Assembly (NCBI RefSeq): GCF_000725625.1
Contig: NZ_JOHS01000025.1
Span: 1 to 64,000 of the forward strand
Length of the DNA stretch: 64,000 nucleotides
Direction: 5' to 3'
Source of the DNA: Streptomyces sp. NRRL F-6676
GTDB lineage: Bacteria > Actinomycetota > Actinomycetes > Streptomycetales > Streptomycetaceae
Each line of letters starts with the position of its first letter. Position 1 is the stretch's first letter. The notes below the pieces were generated by a model. That model ran no database searches. It was not told the origin of the DNA and saw only the letters and a list, made by a program, of their open reading frames with translations. The position numbers and the translations under genes were made by a program. This document shows, one piece after another, positions 41,439-51,860 of the stretch.

Positions 41439-43172
41439 TCACCCACCTGTGACACTGGCCGCCGTGAACGTGTCCACCGCCACGTCGAAGTACTCCCTCG
41501 CCTCCCGTACCTTGCCGACCGGCGCCGACACCCACACGTCGTACATCCGGCCGCCCTCGTCCCAGCACAGGTCGTAGGTGTGACGCGGACCCTCGGCGGC
41601 CGTGTCGAAGCCCTCCCAGGTGAACTCCCACAGCGCCGCCGGGTGCCCGCCGTGCCCGGTGCGGGTGACGCTGCCGTCGTGGTAGCCCGGGTTCGAGGAC
41701 GGGCCCCCGGCGTGCGCCCGGCGCATCACCGCGAGCGGGCCGCGCGGGTCGGGGTCGGTGACCTTGATGCCGATGCGGACGTGCCCGCCCGCGGACATGT
41801 AGAACACACGCTCGCCCTGGGACCGGCGCGTGAAGCCGTCCGGTACGGCGAGCGAGAAGCCGTCCGGGTCGCGTACGGTCCGGTAGCCGGACGGGGCCGT
41901 GTGTCCGGCCGCCGTGGAGGCGGTCGTCGAAGCGGTCGGGCCGGAGGCCGGGGTGGACGCGCTCGTGGACGCCCTCGTGGATGCCCCCGGCGACGCCACC
42001 GTGGTCGTCGGCCCCGTCGCGGTCACCGACGCCCCCGGGCCCGTACGCCCGGGCTCCCCGCCCCCGCCGCCGTCCCCGTGCACCAGCAGCGCCGCCGCCG
42101 TGACGCCCGCGCCCGTCAGCGCGGCGACCAGCGCCGCCGCCAGCAGCAGGGCGCGCGTCGAGTACCGTCCCGGCGGCCGTGGGGTGACGGGGGGCGTGGC
42201 TGCGGGCGCCTGCGGCACATCCCGTTGTGTCGGGGTGTACGAGGGCGTGCGCGCCAGATACGAGCCGAGCGGCGTGCGCCCCGCCGTGCCGCGCGCCAAG
42301 CGCCCCGGCGTGCGCCCCGTCGCCGTCCCGCGCGGCGCACGCCCCGTCTCGTGCACCTCCCGCAGCAGCCGTTCCGCCTCCGTCGCGCCCATGCGCCGCT
42401 CCGGGTCGCGGTCGAGCAGTCCCCGTACGACGGGCAGCAGCGGCCCCGCCCGCTCCGGTGGCCGGATGTCGTCGAGTACGACGGCGTGCAGCACCTCGCC
42501 CAGCGAGTCCCGGCGGAACGGCGACTCGCCGCTCAGCGCCGCGCACAACAGCGCGCCCAGCGACCACAGGTCGGACTCCGGCCCCGTCCCGGCCCCGGTC
42601 ATCCGTTCGGGCGCGGTGTACTCGGGCGAGCCGACGAAGGACCCGGTCTCGGTCAGCGTCGTCGCGCCGGCGACCTGGGCGATGCCGAAGTCCGTGAGGA
42701 CGACCCGGCCGGTGCCGCGCTCCAGCAGCACATTGGCGGGTTTCAGATCACGGTGCAGCACCCCGGCCTCGTGCGCCCGGCGCAGCGCACCGAGCAGATC
42801 GACCCCGATGCGCGCCACCTCCCGCACGTCCAGGGGACCGTCGGCCGCGAGACGGTCGGCGAGCGAACCGCCGTCGATCAGCTCCATGACGATGTACGGG
42901 CGTTCGTCGTCCTCCACGACGTCATGGACGACGACGATGTGCGGATGCCCCAGCTGCGCGACCGCGCGCGCCTCCCGCAGCGTACGGTCGCGCCGGGCGC
43001 GGGCCTCCGTCGCGGAGAGCGAGTCGTCGAAGGGGAGCTCCTTGACCGCCACGTCCCGGGCGAGCAGTTCGTCGGTGGCACGCCAGACGACGCCCATTCC
43101 GCCGCGCCCCAGCCTGTCCCGAAGCCGGTAACGGCCCGCGATCACACGGACGTTCTCCCCCTCGGTCCCCAT
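41439..43172 (-). CDS. Ser/Thr protein kinase with one TM (kinase 2)
   Basis: A 577-residue kinase. LGRGGMGVVW, VAVKEL, HRDLKPAN and DFG are intact. The linker between kinase domain and TM is short and Arg/Pro-rich; the TM is ALLLAAALVAALTGAGVTAA. A Thr/Ser/Ala stalk and an extracellular domain beginning DPDGFSLAVPDGF follow. The ribosome site does not settle the start: ATG 43172 (MGTEG) is used, ATG 43184 is possible. The kinase 3 stop lies only 144 bases upstream. Confidence 0.94.
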   Translation of the reverse strand: MGTEGENVRVIAGRYRLRDRLGRGGMGVVWRATDELLARDVAVKELPFDDSLSATEARARRDRTLREARAVAQLGHPHIVVVHDVVEDDERPYIVMELIDGGSLADRLAADGPLDVREVARIGVDLLGALRRAHEAGVLHRDLKPANVLLERGTGRVVLTDFGIAQVAGATTLTETGSFVGSPEYTAPERMTGAGTGPESDLWSLGALLCAALSGESPFRRDSLGEVLHAVVLDDIRPPERAGPLLPVVRGLLDRDPERRMGATEAERLLREVHETGRAPRGTATGRTPGRLARGTAGRTPLGSYLARTPSYTPTQRDVPQAPAATPPVTPRPPGRYSTRALLLAAALVAALTGAGVTAAALLVHGDGGGGGEPGRTGPGASVTATGPTTTVASPGASTRASTSASTPASGPTASTTASTAAGHTAPSGYRTVRDPDGFSLAVPDGFTRRSQGERVFYMSAGGHVRIGIKVTDPDPRGPLAVMRRAHAGGPSSNPGYHDGSVTRTGHGGHPAALWEFTWEGFDTAAEGPRHTYDLCWDEGGRMYDVWVSAPVGKVREAREYFDVAVDTFTAASVTGG

Positions 43173-43316
43173 GCGCCCCATCATGCCGCACCCCACCGCC
43201 GCCACCCCGTGCGACGGAAGGCGGTCGGCCGACAAGCGACGTTCGGGGCCGGGCGCACGGCAGCACGGACGGTGGACTTCGGGGGCGCGCGGCCTCCGGT
43301 CGCTCCCGGCCGCCGC

Positions 43317-45272
43317 TCAGCCCTGGGCCGGCGGGCGCCACCCGCGCAGCATCTTGTCGAACTGCGGCCGTACCGTGTCCCAGTCGCCCGCCGGCGAGGA
43401 GAAATAGAGCACGTACTCGACGCCGTCCCGGCTGATGTACGCCTGTTCGATGGCCCGGCGCGGGCCCGGGAAGGGTCCGTCCTTGGCGAGCGCCGTCCAG
43501 GTGAAGTCCCACAGCGCGCCCTGGCAGTCGCGGTAGGTGTTGGCCACCAGGCTGACCCGCTTGTAGTTCACCAGCCGCTTCAACTGCTGTTCCAGGTCGA
43601 TCTGGTGTGCGTACGCGCTGTCGAAGTCGGGGGAGTCGTCGATGGCGACGCGCAGGAAGTGCTCGCCCCCGTCGGGCGTGTAGTCGATCTGGGTGCCCTC
43701 GACCTGCCGCTTCCAGCCGTCGGGGACGACGACGCTGAAGCCCAGCGGGTCGTCGACGCGCTGCCAGCCGTCGGGGACCGCCCCGGACGCCGTGTCGTCG
43801 GCGCCGGACGAGGCGGACGCGGAGGGGGAGCCGGAGTCCGAGGGGGAGGTGGTGGCCGTGTCGGCCGCGGAGGTGTCTCCCCCGCGGCCGTCCGTGCCGC
43901 CGTTGCCGACGTAGTTCCAGGCCAGCGCGCCGCCGGCGCCGACGACCACGGCGAACGCCAGTACGAGCGCGATCGTACGGCCGCGGCGGCGCGGCCGGCC
44001 CCCGGCACCCGGGGGCGCCGACTGCGGGTGGGCGGTGGCGCCGAAGGGGGGCGTCGCGGGGTGGGCCGTGGCGCCGAAGGGCGGCGTCGCGGGGTGGGCG
44101 GGGCCGCCGGGCGCCCCGGGTATGTGCGTGCCGACGGTGGCCCGCCCGGGCACCGGCGTGGCCGTGTGCCCGGTGGCGGGCGTGTGGCCCGCGGCCGGGT
44201 TCGTGACCTGACCTGCGGCAACGCCGCCGGAGGAGGAGGAGTTGGTGACGGCCGTGCCGACACCGTTGGCGGTGGACACGTGCGGGGCCCCGGAGGCGTC
44301 CGGGAAGCCGCCGGGCGTCACCGCCGTGCGCCGCCCGTCGGCCGCGCTCCCGCTGTCCGGCCCGTCCGGTACGTCGCCTTGCGCGGTGCCCGCGCCGCCG
44401 ATGTCGACGTGCCGGGTCGGGACGTACGCCTGTGCCGCGCGGGGGCGGCGGCCCTCCGCCGCCTCGGCGAGCATCTGTTCGGCCTCGGCCGCGCTCGGCC
44501 GCGTCGCCGGGTCCTTGCGCAGGAACGCCTCGATCACCGGGCCGAGCGCGGGTCCGGCGTAGCGCGGCGCGGGGGGCTCCTCGTCCACCACGGCCTGCAT
44601 GGTGGTCAGCGGCGAGGTCCGCCGGAACGGCGAGCGGCCCTCCACCGCCGTGTACAGCGTGGCCCCGAGCGCCCACAGGTCGGAGGCGGGCCCGGGGTCC
44701 TGGCCGACCACGCGTTCGGGGGCCAGATAGTCGACCGAACCGACGATCTCCCCGGTGCGGGTGATGGTCGTGTCACCCTCGACCTGGGCGATGCCGAAGT
44801 CGGTGAGCAGCACCCGTCCGTCGGTGGCGAGCAGGACGTTGCCGGGCTTGACGTCGCGGTGCACGACGCCCGCCGCGTGCGCGGCGCCCAGGGCGCGCAG
44901 CACCCACAGCCCGATCCGGGCGGCCTCCGCCGGTTCCAGCCGCTCCCGGTCCCGGACGGCGTCGGCGAGCGAGCCGCCCTCGACCAGCTCCATGACGATC
45001 CACGGCCGGTTGTCGTGCTCCAGCACGTCGTGCACGGTGACGACGGCCGAGTGGTTGATCCGCGCGGCCGCCCGCGCCTCGGTCTGGGTGCGCGCCAGCA
45101 GCACCGCCCGGTCACTGTCGGTGACGTAGAGCGCGGCCGTCAGCTCCTTGATGGCGACCGACCGGTGGAGCACCTCGTCCCGGGCGCGCCATACGCGGCC
45201 CATGCCGCCGCTGCCGATCGGGTCGACGAGCCGGTAGCGTCCCGCGAGAAGCAGGCCCTGCATCTGATTCAC
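43317..45272 (-). CDS. Ser/Thr protein kinase with one TM (kinase 3)
   Basis: A 651-residue kinase with IGSGGMGRVW, VAIKEL, HRDVKPGN and DFG intact. The cytoplasmic linker of about 150 residues is Thr/Ala/Gly/Pro-rich and includes tandem HPATPPFGATA units. The TM is TIALVLAFAVVVGAGGALAW. An acidic Ser/Thr stalk and an extracellular domain DDPLGFSVVVPDGWKR, with one Cys, follow. GTG 45272 is chosen at the start of conserved sequence. Confidence 0.95.
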   Translation of the reverse strand: MNQMQGLLLAGRYRLVDPIGSGGMGRVWRARDEVLHRSVAIKELTAALYVTDSDRAVLLARTQTEARAAARINHSAVVTVHDVLEHDNRPWIVMELVEGGSLADAVRDRERLEPAEAARIGLWVLRALGAAHAAGVVHRDVKPGNVLLATDGRVLLTDFGIAQVEGDTTITRTGEIVGSVDYLAPERVVGQDPGPASDLWALGATLYTAVEGRSPFRRTSPLTTMQAVVDEEPPAPRYAGPALGPVIEAFLRKDPATRPSAAEAEQMLAEAAEGRRPRAAQAYVPTRHVDIGGAGTAQGDVPDGPDSGSAADGRRTAVTPGGFPDASGAPHVSTANGVGTAVTNSSSSGGVAAGQVTNPAAGHTPATGHTATPVPGRATVGTHIPGAPGGPAHPATPPFGATAHPATPPFGATAHPQSAPPGAGGRPRRRGRTIALVLAFAVVVGAGGALAWNYVGNGGTDGRGGDTSAADTATTSPSDSGSPSASASSGADDTASGAVPDGWQRVDDPLGFSVVVPDGWKRQVEGTQIDYTPDGGEHFLRVAIDDSPDFDSAYAHQIDLEQQLKRLVNYKRVSLVANTYRDCQGALWDFTWTALAKDGPFPGPRRAIEQAYISRDGVEYVLYFSSPAGDWDTVRPQFDKMLRGWRPPAQG

Positions 45273-45569
45273 GTTTCCCCGCAATGGTCTTGACAGAGCC
45301 AGCGTAAAGATCTGTACCCACACTGGGAACCGGCGGGGTACTACGGAAACGACACTGTGACGCTTGGGACTTGCGGGATCTGGTGTTGCGTCAGGGGTGC
45401 GAGTGACGACATAACACCCGATGCCCGACGGGTGGAGGGGGCCCAGCGGGGACCCGGCGGGGGCCCGCGGGGGCCTGTACGGCCGACGCCCGACGGCCGT
45501 TCGACGACGGCGTCGTACGGCCGGCCTACTGGCCGTCGGCCGGGGCCCCGCGCCTCGGTCGTCCGGCCG

Positions 45570-48500
45570 TCAGCCGGTGGCCTTGTACGTCCGTTCGGCC
45601 TGTTCGTAGAGGCGGGTGACCTCGTCCCGCTCGGCCTCCGGGCCGCGCACCTGCACCACGTGGTACCGGTTGCCGAGCAGCAGCACGAGGTTGCGCACGT
45701 ACAGCTCCTTGCCGCCGTCCGTCCAGGTGAACTGGCCCTCCGCCATGGTCCGTCCGCCCACGTCGATGCGGCGCATCCCGGTGGACGTCGCCCAGGTCGA
45801 GTCCCGGAACGGCTGCGTCTCCGGTTCCTTCTCGCGCTGGTACGTCAGCAGGTCGGTGCCGTACTTGCCCGTGCTGTCCCGGCCCGGTACGACGATCAGC
45901 TCGAACTCCCCGTGGGAGTAGACGACCTGGCCGCTGCCGTTCTTGGGCGCACGGTCCCAGCCGTTGGCGACGGCGACCCGGAAGCCCTCGCTGTCCTTGC
46001 GCAGGGTGAAGCCCTGGGCGACGCCGGAACCGCCGTCGCTCTGGGCCTGCGAGTCGTCGTCGGCGGACTTCGAGGGGCTCTTGGCGGCGTCGGGTGACGT
46101 AGCGCCGCCCCCGGGGCCGCCGCCCTTCTCCGACGGTGCGGGAGCGGCGCTCGCCTCGCCCGCGGCTCCGGTGCGGTCGGCGCCCGCGCCGTCGTCGCGC
46201 GCCCCGTTCTTCGGCAGGAACACCACGGCGTACGCCACCGCCGCGGCCATCGCCAGCAGTATCAGCACGAGCAGGGTGCGGCCGAGCCGGCGCGGGCGGC
46301 CGGCGCGGGCGCCCCGGTGGCGGGCGCGGGTGGCGACGGGCAGCCCGGCCCTGCGGCGCCGGACGAGTTCGCCGCGGCGCCGGAGGATGGGCAGCCTGCG
46401 GGTGTCGACGGGGGGCGCGGACACGACGTGCGCGCCGGCCTCCGGCTCGGGCGCCGAGCGCACGAGCGAGCGCAGCCAGCCGCGCAGTTCCTCGAAGTCC
46501 GGGCGTTCGGTGGGGTCCTGGCGCAGCAGCGACTCCACGACCGGCCGCAGCGGGCCGCACTCCTCGGCGAACGCGGGCGGCTCCGCGCACACCAGCTGGA
46601 CCAGCTCGGCGGTGTTCTCCTCGGGGTACGGGGCGTGCCCCTGGACCGAGCGGAACAGCAGCGCGCCGAGCGCCCACAGGTCGGTGGCGGGGCCGATGGG
46701 CGCGGCCAGCTGCCAGTTCTCGTGCACGGGGCCTGCCTGCTCGGGCGCCCAGCGCTCGGTCACGGGCCCGACCAACGTCATCCGCGCCTGCCGCGCCCGC
46801 TCCGCCTCCAGCGCGGTACCGGGCCCACGCTGGGGCGCACGCCCGGGCGCGCTGCGGCCCCAGTGCGCGGGGGGCGCGTCCTGAGCGCGCGGGGCGCCGG
46901 GGTACGGGGCGGGACGGTCACCGGCGCCGTAGGCCGGGCACGCGTCCCCAGCCGGGTCGGGACGGCCGGAGACGGCGGGTCCACCAGGGGGGCCGTACGC
47001 CGCACGACCGGCGGAGGTGCCGTACTCGACGTACCCGGCACCCTCGGCCGGGGCAGCGGGCCCGGCGGGGCCGGTGACGCCGCGCCGCGGTCCGTACGCC
47101 GTCCGGTGCGCCGAGGTGTCGTGCTCGACGGGGTCACCCGTGGGGCCGGAGGCGAGGGGACGCCCCTGGGAGTCGTACCCGGCCCGGCCGGCCGCAGAGC
47201 CGTAGCCACCGGGGCGCCCCGCGGGACCGGGCACGGGAGGACGTTCCTGGGGGCCGTGCCCCGATCGCCCCGCGGAGGCGCCGTAGCCGCCGGCCGGGAC
47301 GCCGGGGGCACCGGAGCCGTCCCGGGGGCCGTACCCCGCCCGGCCCGCCGATCCGCCGTACCCCGTGGGGTCCCCCGCGGAATCGGCTCCGGAGGGACGG
47401 CCCTGGAGGCCGGGGCCATGCCCCTCGCGCCCCGCCGGCGGGCCGTAGCCGGCCGGGTCGCCCGGAGCGCCGGGGGCGGCGGGACGCCCCTGGGAGCCGT
47501 ACCCGGCCCGGCCGGCCGGGGTGTCGGACGCGGCTCCGCCGCCGGGCGCGGTCCGGCCGCCCGGTGTGCGGTACGGGTTCGGGTCCTCCGCGGTGCCGGG
47601 GGCTCCCGGCTGGTCCGGAGCGGTGCCGTACGCCGCCGGGCCCTCGGGACCGGTGCCGTAGGGGCTCTGCCCGCCCGGCGCGCGGTACGCGTTCACGCCG
47701 CCGGGAGCGCCCGGGCGCGCCGGACCGCTCGCGGCACCGGGGCCGTACGCGCCCGGCCTGCCCAGGACGCCGTACGGGTCCGCGATCCGGCCGGGAGCCG
47801 GCGCCTGTTCCACGCCGTGCGCGGGATCCTGGCCCGACAGCGCCTGCGGAGGCATCGCCTCCCGGCCGCCGTCAGGGTCCGCCGCGTCCGCCCCGGACTC
47901 CGGGCGGCCGGGCGGAAGGCTGTTCGCCGGGCGCGGCGCGGGGAGCGCCGCGCGGCTGTTGCGCTCCTCCTCCTGCACGCGCGCGGCGGCGCGCGCCCCG
48001 GCGCGGTAGGCGGCGATCGCCCCCGCACGCGCCGCCCGCACGTCGTCCCCGGCCTCCAGCGCCCTGGGCCCGGGCGCCAGTACGCCCCCGGAGCCGCCCT
48101 GCGGGGTCATCGCCCCGTTCGCGCGGGCCTCGAGCGCCGCGCGGCGCGCCTCTTCCGCGTCCGCCGCGTTCATGCCGCCGGCCACGGCCCCGAGGGCGCC
48201 CTCGGCCGGTGCGCTCACCATCCCGCCGGCGGCACCCACGGCACCCCGCATCCCGGGACCCACGCCCGGGCCACCGGGTCCGCCGCCCCGGGCCCCCGGA
48301 ACCAGCGGTCCCGCGCCCGCCGCACCCGGGCCGGGAACGGCCGGGCCTCCGGCCCCCCCGGGCGCCCCGGGCCGGGCGCCGGGCCCCCGGAAGGTGTCGG
48401 GCACGACACCGGGTGCCCCGGCGCCGCCCTCGCCGCCGGGCCCCGGCCCGGGCTCGACGTCCGGCGGCGGCACCGGGTCGTAGCCGCACAGCGCCTCCTC

Positions 48501-49094
48501 CGCCGCGCCGACCGCGAGCCCGGTGAGCATCACCCGGCCGTCGTCGCAGACGAGCACCGTCCGCGCGGTGATGTTGCGGTGCACCCAGCCGTGCGCGTGT
48601 AGCACCCGCAGGGCGGTCAGCACGTCGGAGGCGACCTCGGCCGCGCGGTAGGGCGTCAGCGGCTGGTCGGCGAGGAGCGTCGCCAGCGACCGCGCGGGCA
48701 CCAGCTCGCTCACGACCCACAGCGAGCCGCCCTCGGCGAACACGTCGAACACCTGGTCGAGCCGCGGGTGGTCGGGGATCCGCGCGGCGGCCTGCGCCGC
48801 CTCGATCGCGCGCCGCACCGCCGGATCGGCGGGCCGGCGCGTGGCCCCCCGCCCGCCGGGACCGCGCGCCCCGGCACTCCGCGCACCGGCGTCCCGGGCC
48901 ACGAAGCCGTCCGGCAGCCCGTCCGCGTCGAGCACCTCCGCCTCGACCACCTCCGGCAACGGCACCTGCCGGATGAGGACTTCCTGCCCGCTGTAGGTGT
49001 CGAAGGCGCGTCCGTCGGCGAGTTCGTCCTCGTCGGCGGCCGGCAGCGGCAGGCGGTAGCGGTCGGCGAGGACCCGTCCCGCGTAGTCGTCCAC
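45570..49094 (-). CDS. Giant pseudokinase with one TM (kinase 4)
   Basis: A 1174-residue kinase-like protein lacking the catalytic residues. There is no Gly-rich P-loop and the VAIK Lys is Arg (VLIRQV). HRD is HRN (WVHRNITARTVLV, about 171-183), and DFG is TGL. The activation segment is split by about 565 residues of Gly/Pro/Tyr/Arg low complexity (nucleotides about 46760-48480). The fold then resumes at WAPEQ and PATDLWALGALLFRSV. TM at about 935 (LLVLILLAMAAAVAYAVVFL), then a stalk and extracellular domain KDSEGFRVAVANGWDR. GTG 49094 has GGGGAGG five bases upstream. It probably acts as a scaffold or allosteric partner of its kinase neighbours. Confidence 0.9.
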   Translation of the reverse strand: MDDYAGRVLADRYRLPLPAADEDELADGRAFDTYSGQEVLIRQVPLPEVVEAEVLDADGLPDGFVARDAGARSAGARGPGGRGATRRPADPAVRRAIEAAQAAARIPDHPRLDQVFDVFAEGGSLWVVSELVPARSLATLLADQPLTPYRAAEVASDVLTALRVLHAHGWVHRNITARTVLVCDDGRVMLTGLAVGAAEEALCGYDPVPPPDVEPGPGPGGEGGAGAPGVVPDTFRGPGARPGAPGGAGGPAVPGPGAAGAGPLVPGARGGGPGGPGVGPGMRGAVGAAGGMVSAPAEGALGAVAGGMNAADAEEARRAALEARANGAMTPQGGSGGVLAPGPRALEAGDDVRAARAGAIAAYRAGARAAARVQEEERNSRAALPAPRPANSLPPGRPESGADAADPDGGREAMPPQALSGQDPAHGVEQAPAPGRIADPYGVLGRPGAYGPGAASGPARPGAPGGVNAYRAPGGQSPYGTGPEGPAAYGTAPDQPGAPGTAEDPNPYRTPGGRTAPGGGAASDTPAGRAGYGSQGRPAAPGAPGDPAGYGPPAGREGHGPGLQGRPSGADSAGDPTGYGGSAGRAGYGPRDGSGAPGVPAGGYGASAGRSGHGPQERPPVPGPAGRPGGYGSAAGRAGYDSQGRPLASGPTGDPVEHDTSAHRTAYGPRRGVTGPAGPAAPAEGAGYVEYGTSAGRAAYGPPGGPAVSGRPDPAGDACPAYGAGDRPAPYPGAPRAQDAPPAHWGRSAPGRAPQRGPGTALEAERARQARMTLVGPVTERWAPEQAGPVHENWQLAAPIGPATDLWALGALLFRSVQGHAPYPEENTAELVQLVCAEPPAFAEECGPLRPVVESLLRQDPTERPDFEELRGWLRSLVRSAPEPEAGAHVVSAPPVDTRRLPILRRRGELVRRRRAGLPVATRARHRGARAGRPRRLGRTLLVLILLAMAAAVAYAVVFLPKNGARDDGAGADRTGAAGEASAAPAPSEKGGGPGGGATSPDAAKSPSKSADDDSQAQSDGGSGVAQGFTLRKDSEGFRVAVANGWDRAPKNGSGQVVYSHGEFELIVVPGRDSTGKYGTDLLTYQREKEPETQPFRDSTWATSTGMRRIDVGGRTMAEGQFTWTDGGKELYVRNLVLLLGNRYHVVQVRGPEAERDEVTRLYEQAERTYKATG

Positions 49095-49315
49095 GATGCC
49101 TCCCCCGGCCGGCCGGCTGGTCAATTCCGCTCGCCTTGCGCCCCGTTGTGGCTTCGTACGGTTCGCAACCACTCACGATACGTGCCGTAGGCAACCCGCA
49201 TGGAGGGATATGACATCTCGCCGCCCCAGAACCGTACGGAACGTAACGTCAGCCCGGCCGGCCTGTCACCGCACGTGACGACAGATGGCGCTTCGCCCCG
49301 TTATATGACGCCACC

Positions 49316-51649
49316 TCACGACTTGGGCTCAAAGGTGGTGTTCAGCGTCTTCCACGTGCTCTTGCGCAGGCTGGCGCCCCACCCGGCCGACTTCGCCGAG
49401 TACATCAGCGCGTAGCCCTGGTGGTCGTTGACGACGAAACCCCGGTCGATCACCCGGTACTTCGTCCCGTCGTCGGAGTAGGTGAACTCCCAGTCGGCCG
49501 TGTTCCAGCCGCGGTAGTCCACCTTCTCTATTCGGATCCGGTGGTACTGGGCCCGGGTCATGTAGCGCTCCTGGTTCTTCCAGTCCGCCACCGGGTCGTC
49601 CTTGGGCGTAGAGGTCCAGGCGATCAGCAGCCGCTGTCCGTCGGGGCCGGTGAACCGGGCCCCGGCCGAGTCCGTCGTCCTGTACTTCCATCCCTTGGGC
49701 AGCCCGATGGAGAACCCCTGAGCGCCCTTGTACGTGGTCACCTTGCCGCTGCCGGAGGAACCGGACGAACCCGAGGAGCCGTCCGACGACGAGTCCGAGG
49801 ACCCGGACGCCCCGGACCCTTCCTCACCCTCGTCCGCGCTCGTGGCGGAGCCCGCCGTCGAGCCGTCCGCCGACCGCTCGTCCGCCTCCCCGCCCCCCTT
49901 GCCGGTACCGGTACCGGTGCCGCTGCCCTTCCCGCTGCCGCTCTTGCCGGAGCCGCCGCCGCTCGCCCCGCTGGAGGCGGCCGCCTTGGTGCCGGCGCCC
50001 TTGTCGTCCTTCGAGCCGTCGTCGCCCAGCGTCAGCGCGAGCACCGTGCCGAGCACGGCGAGCACCACGACCACGGCGACGACCACCAGCGCCCGCTTCG
50101 GGACCACGTCGGTGATCGGCGCCCGGGGCGGCGACGCGGGCCGCCGCGGACGGTCCGGCTCCGGCACCGCGGGCCATCCCGAACTGGTCTTCCCCGAACC
50201 GGAGTTCGACGCGACGACCGCGGTGCCCCCCATGCCCCCCGCCCGCCCGCCGGAAGCCCCGGAGGCGGTCGAGGACGAGCGCGGGGAAGAGGAGGGGGCC
50301 GGGGAAGCGGCCTGGGAAGCGGCCGGTGCCGCGGAGGCACCCGCGGCACCCGACGACACCGCCGCGCCGCTCCTGGCCGCGCTCGCGCTCGCGCCCTTCG
50401 TCGCGCCCGTACCCGCCGGCTTCGTACCGGCCGTCGCCGTCCGTGGAGAGGCCGGGGAACTCACGGATCCCGCGGCACCGGCCGCGCCGGCGGCACCCAC
50501 GGCGGCGGACGCCGACGCCGGGCCGGCCCCCGCGGTGCCGGACTTCTCCTCCGTGACGGACCCGGTCCCGCTCCCGGCCGCCGGCTCCGCCCCGCCCCGC
50601 TTGGAGCGGGCGGTCACCGAGGCGGTCGCGGCACCCGCGGCCTTGCGCACCGAACGCAGCGCCCCGCGCAGCTTCTCCGCCGCCTCCTCGCCCCGCCTGC
50701 CGGTGGCACCGTCGGCGCCCGCGCCCTCCTCGGGCACCGGCGGCAGCGCCACCACCCGCGTGGCGTCCACCGGCTCCGGGCCCGCCTCCTTGGGATCGGC
50801 GGCGTTGATCACCTCGTTGAGCATCGCCCGGGCGCCCGCGTCGTCCAGCCGCTGCTCGGGGTCCTTGGCGAGCAACCCGAAGATGACGCTCCGCAGCGGG
50901 CCGGCGTTCTTGGGCTCCTCGACGGGCTCCGTCATGACCGCCGTCAGGGTGGCGATCGCCGAGCCCTTGTCGTACGGCGGAGTGCCCTCCACCGAGGCGT
51001 ACATCAGCCCGCCGAGCGACCACAGGTCCGCCGCCGGCCCCGGCTTGTGCCCGCGCGCCCGCTCCGGGGAGATGTAGGAGGGGGCGCCGACGAGCATGCC
51101 GGTCGAGGTGATGGACGGGTCGCCCTCGACCTGCGCGATGCCGAAGTCTGTCAGCACCACCCGGCCGTCCTCGGAGATCAGCACGTTGGACGGCTTCACG
51201 TCCCGGTGCAGGATCCCCTCACGGTGCGCGGCCCGCAGCACGTCCAGGACCGCGAGCCCCACCTCGGCGGCGCGCCTCGGCTCCAGCACGCCGTCCTCAC
51301 GGATGACCTCGGCGAGGGACTTGCCCTCGATCAACTCCATGACGATCCAGGGCCGGTCGTCCTCCTGCACGACGTCGAAGACCGTCACCGCACCCGTGTT
51401 GCGGATCCGCGCGATCGCCTTCGCCTCGCGCAGCGTCCGCGTGATCAACCGGCGCTTCTCCTCCTCGTCGATGCTCGACGGGAACCGCAGCTCCTTCACG
51501 GCGACCGTACGGCCGAGGGTCTCGTCCTCGGCCCGCCACACCGTGCCCATGCCGCCGCGGCCGAGGACCCCTCCCAGCCGGTACCGCCCGGCGAGGAGAC
51601 GTCCGCTCTTGTCCTGACGGGATGACCCCGCCCGCTCCGCCTCCGACAT
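49316..51649 (-). CDS. Ser/Thr protein kinase with one TM (kinase 5)
   Basis: A 777-residue kinase with LGRGGMGTVW, VAVKEL, HRDVKPSN and DFG intact. The cytoplasmic linker of about 230 residues is Ala/Ser/Gly-rich. The TM is ALVVVAVVVVLAVLGTVLAL. A Gly/Ser/Asp stalk and an extracellular domain YKGAQGFSIGLPKGWKYR follow. ATG 51649 is preferred over ATG 51661 because AGGGGA precedes it at a few bases. Divergent from the serine hydrolase gene. Confidence 0.94.
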   Translation of the reverse strand: MSEAERAGSSRQDKSGRLLAGRYRLGGVLGRGGMGTVWRAEDETLGRTVAVKELRFPSSIDEEEKRRLITRTLREAKAIARIRNTGAVTVFDVVQEDDRPWIVMELIEGKSLAEVIREDGVLEPRRAAEVGLAVLDVLRAAHREGILHRDVKPSNVLISEDGRVVLTDFGIAQVEGDPSITSTGMLVGAPSYISPERARGHKPGPAADLWSLGGLMYASVEGTPPYDKGSAIATLTAVMTEPVEEPKNAGPLRSVIFGLLAKDPEQRLDDAGARAMLNEVINAADPKEAGPEPVDATRVVALPPVPEEGAGADGATGRRGEEAAEKLRGALRSVRKAAGAATASVTARSKRGGAEPAAGSGTGSVTEEKSGTAGAGPASASAAVGAAGAAGAAGSVSSPASPRTATAGTKPAGTGATKGASASAARSGAAVSSGAAGASAAPAASQAASPAPSSSPRSSSTASGASGGRAGGMGGTAVVASNSGSGKTSSGWPAVPEPDRPRRPASPPRAPITDVVPKRALVVVAVVVVLAVLGTVLALTLGDDGSKDDKGAGTKAAASSGASGGGSGKSGSGKGSGTGTGTGKGGGEADERSADGSTAGSATSADEGEEGSGASGSSDSSSDGSSGSSGSSGSGKVTTYKGAQGFSIGLPKGWKYRTTDSAGARFTGPDGQRLLIAWTSTPKDDPVADWKNQERYMTRAQYHRIRIEKVDYRGWNTADWEFTYSDDGTKYRVIDRGFVVNDHQGYALMYSAKSAGWGASLRKSTWKTLNTTFEPKS

Positions 51650-51860
51650 GCGTCCCCTCATGCAACCCGCCCTGACAGAGCCTTCATTGTTACTCACGCA
51701 CGGACCACCCGGCGCCCAGGGTGCCCCGTACGGCGGCCCGCCGGGGGCCGCACGGCACCGGCGGCCGGACAACCGTCCGGAGCGGGCACGCTCCCACCAC
51801 CTGGTGCGCGGGGGCGGCCGGCGGTCCTCCATGATGTGCGGTGACGAAACGAGGACGCCG

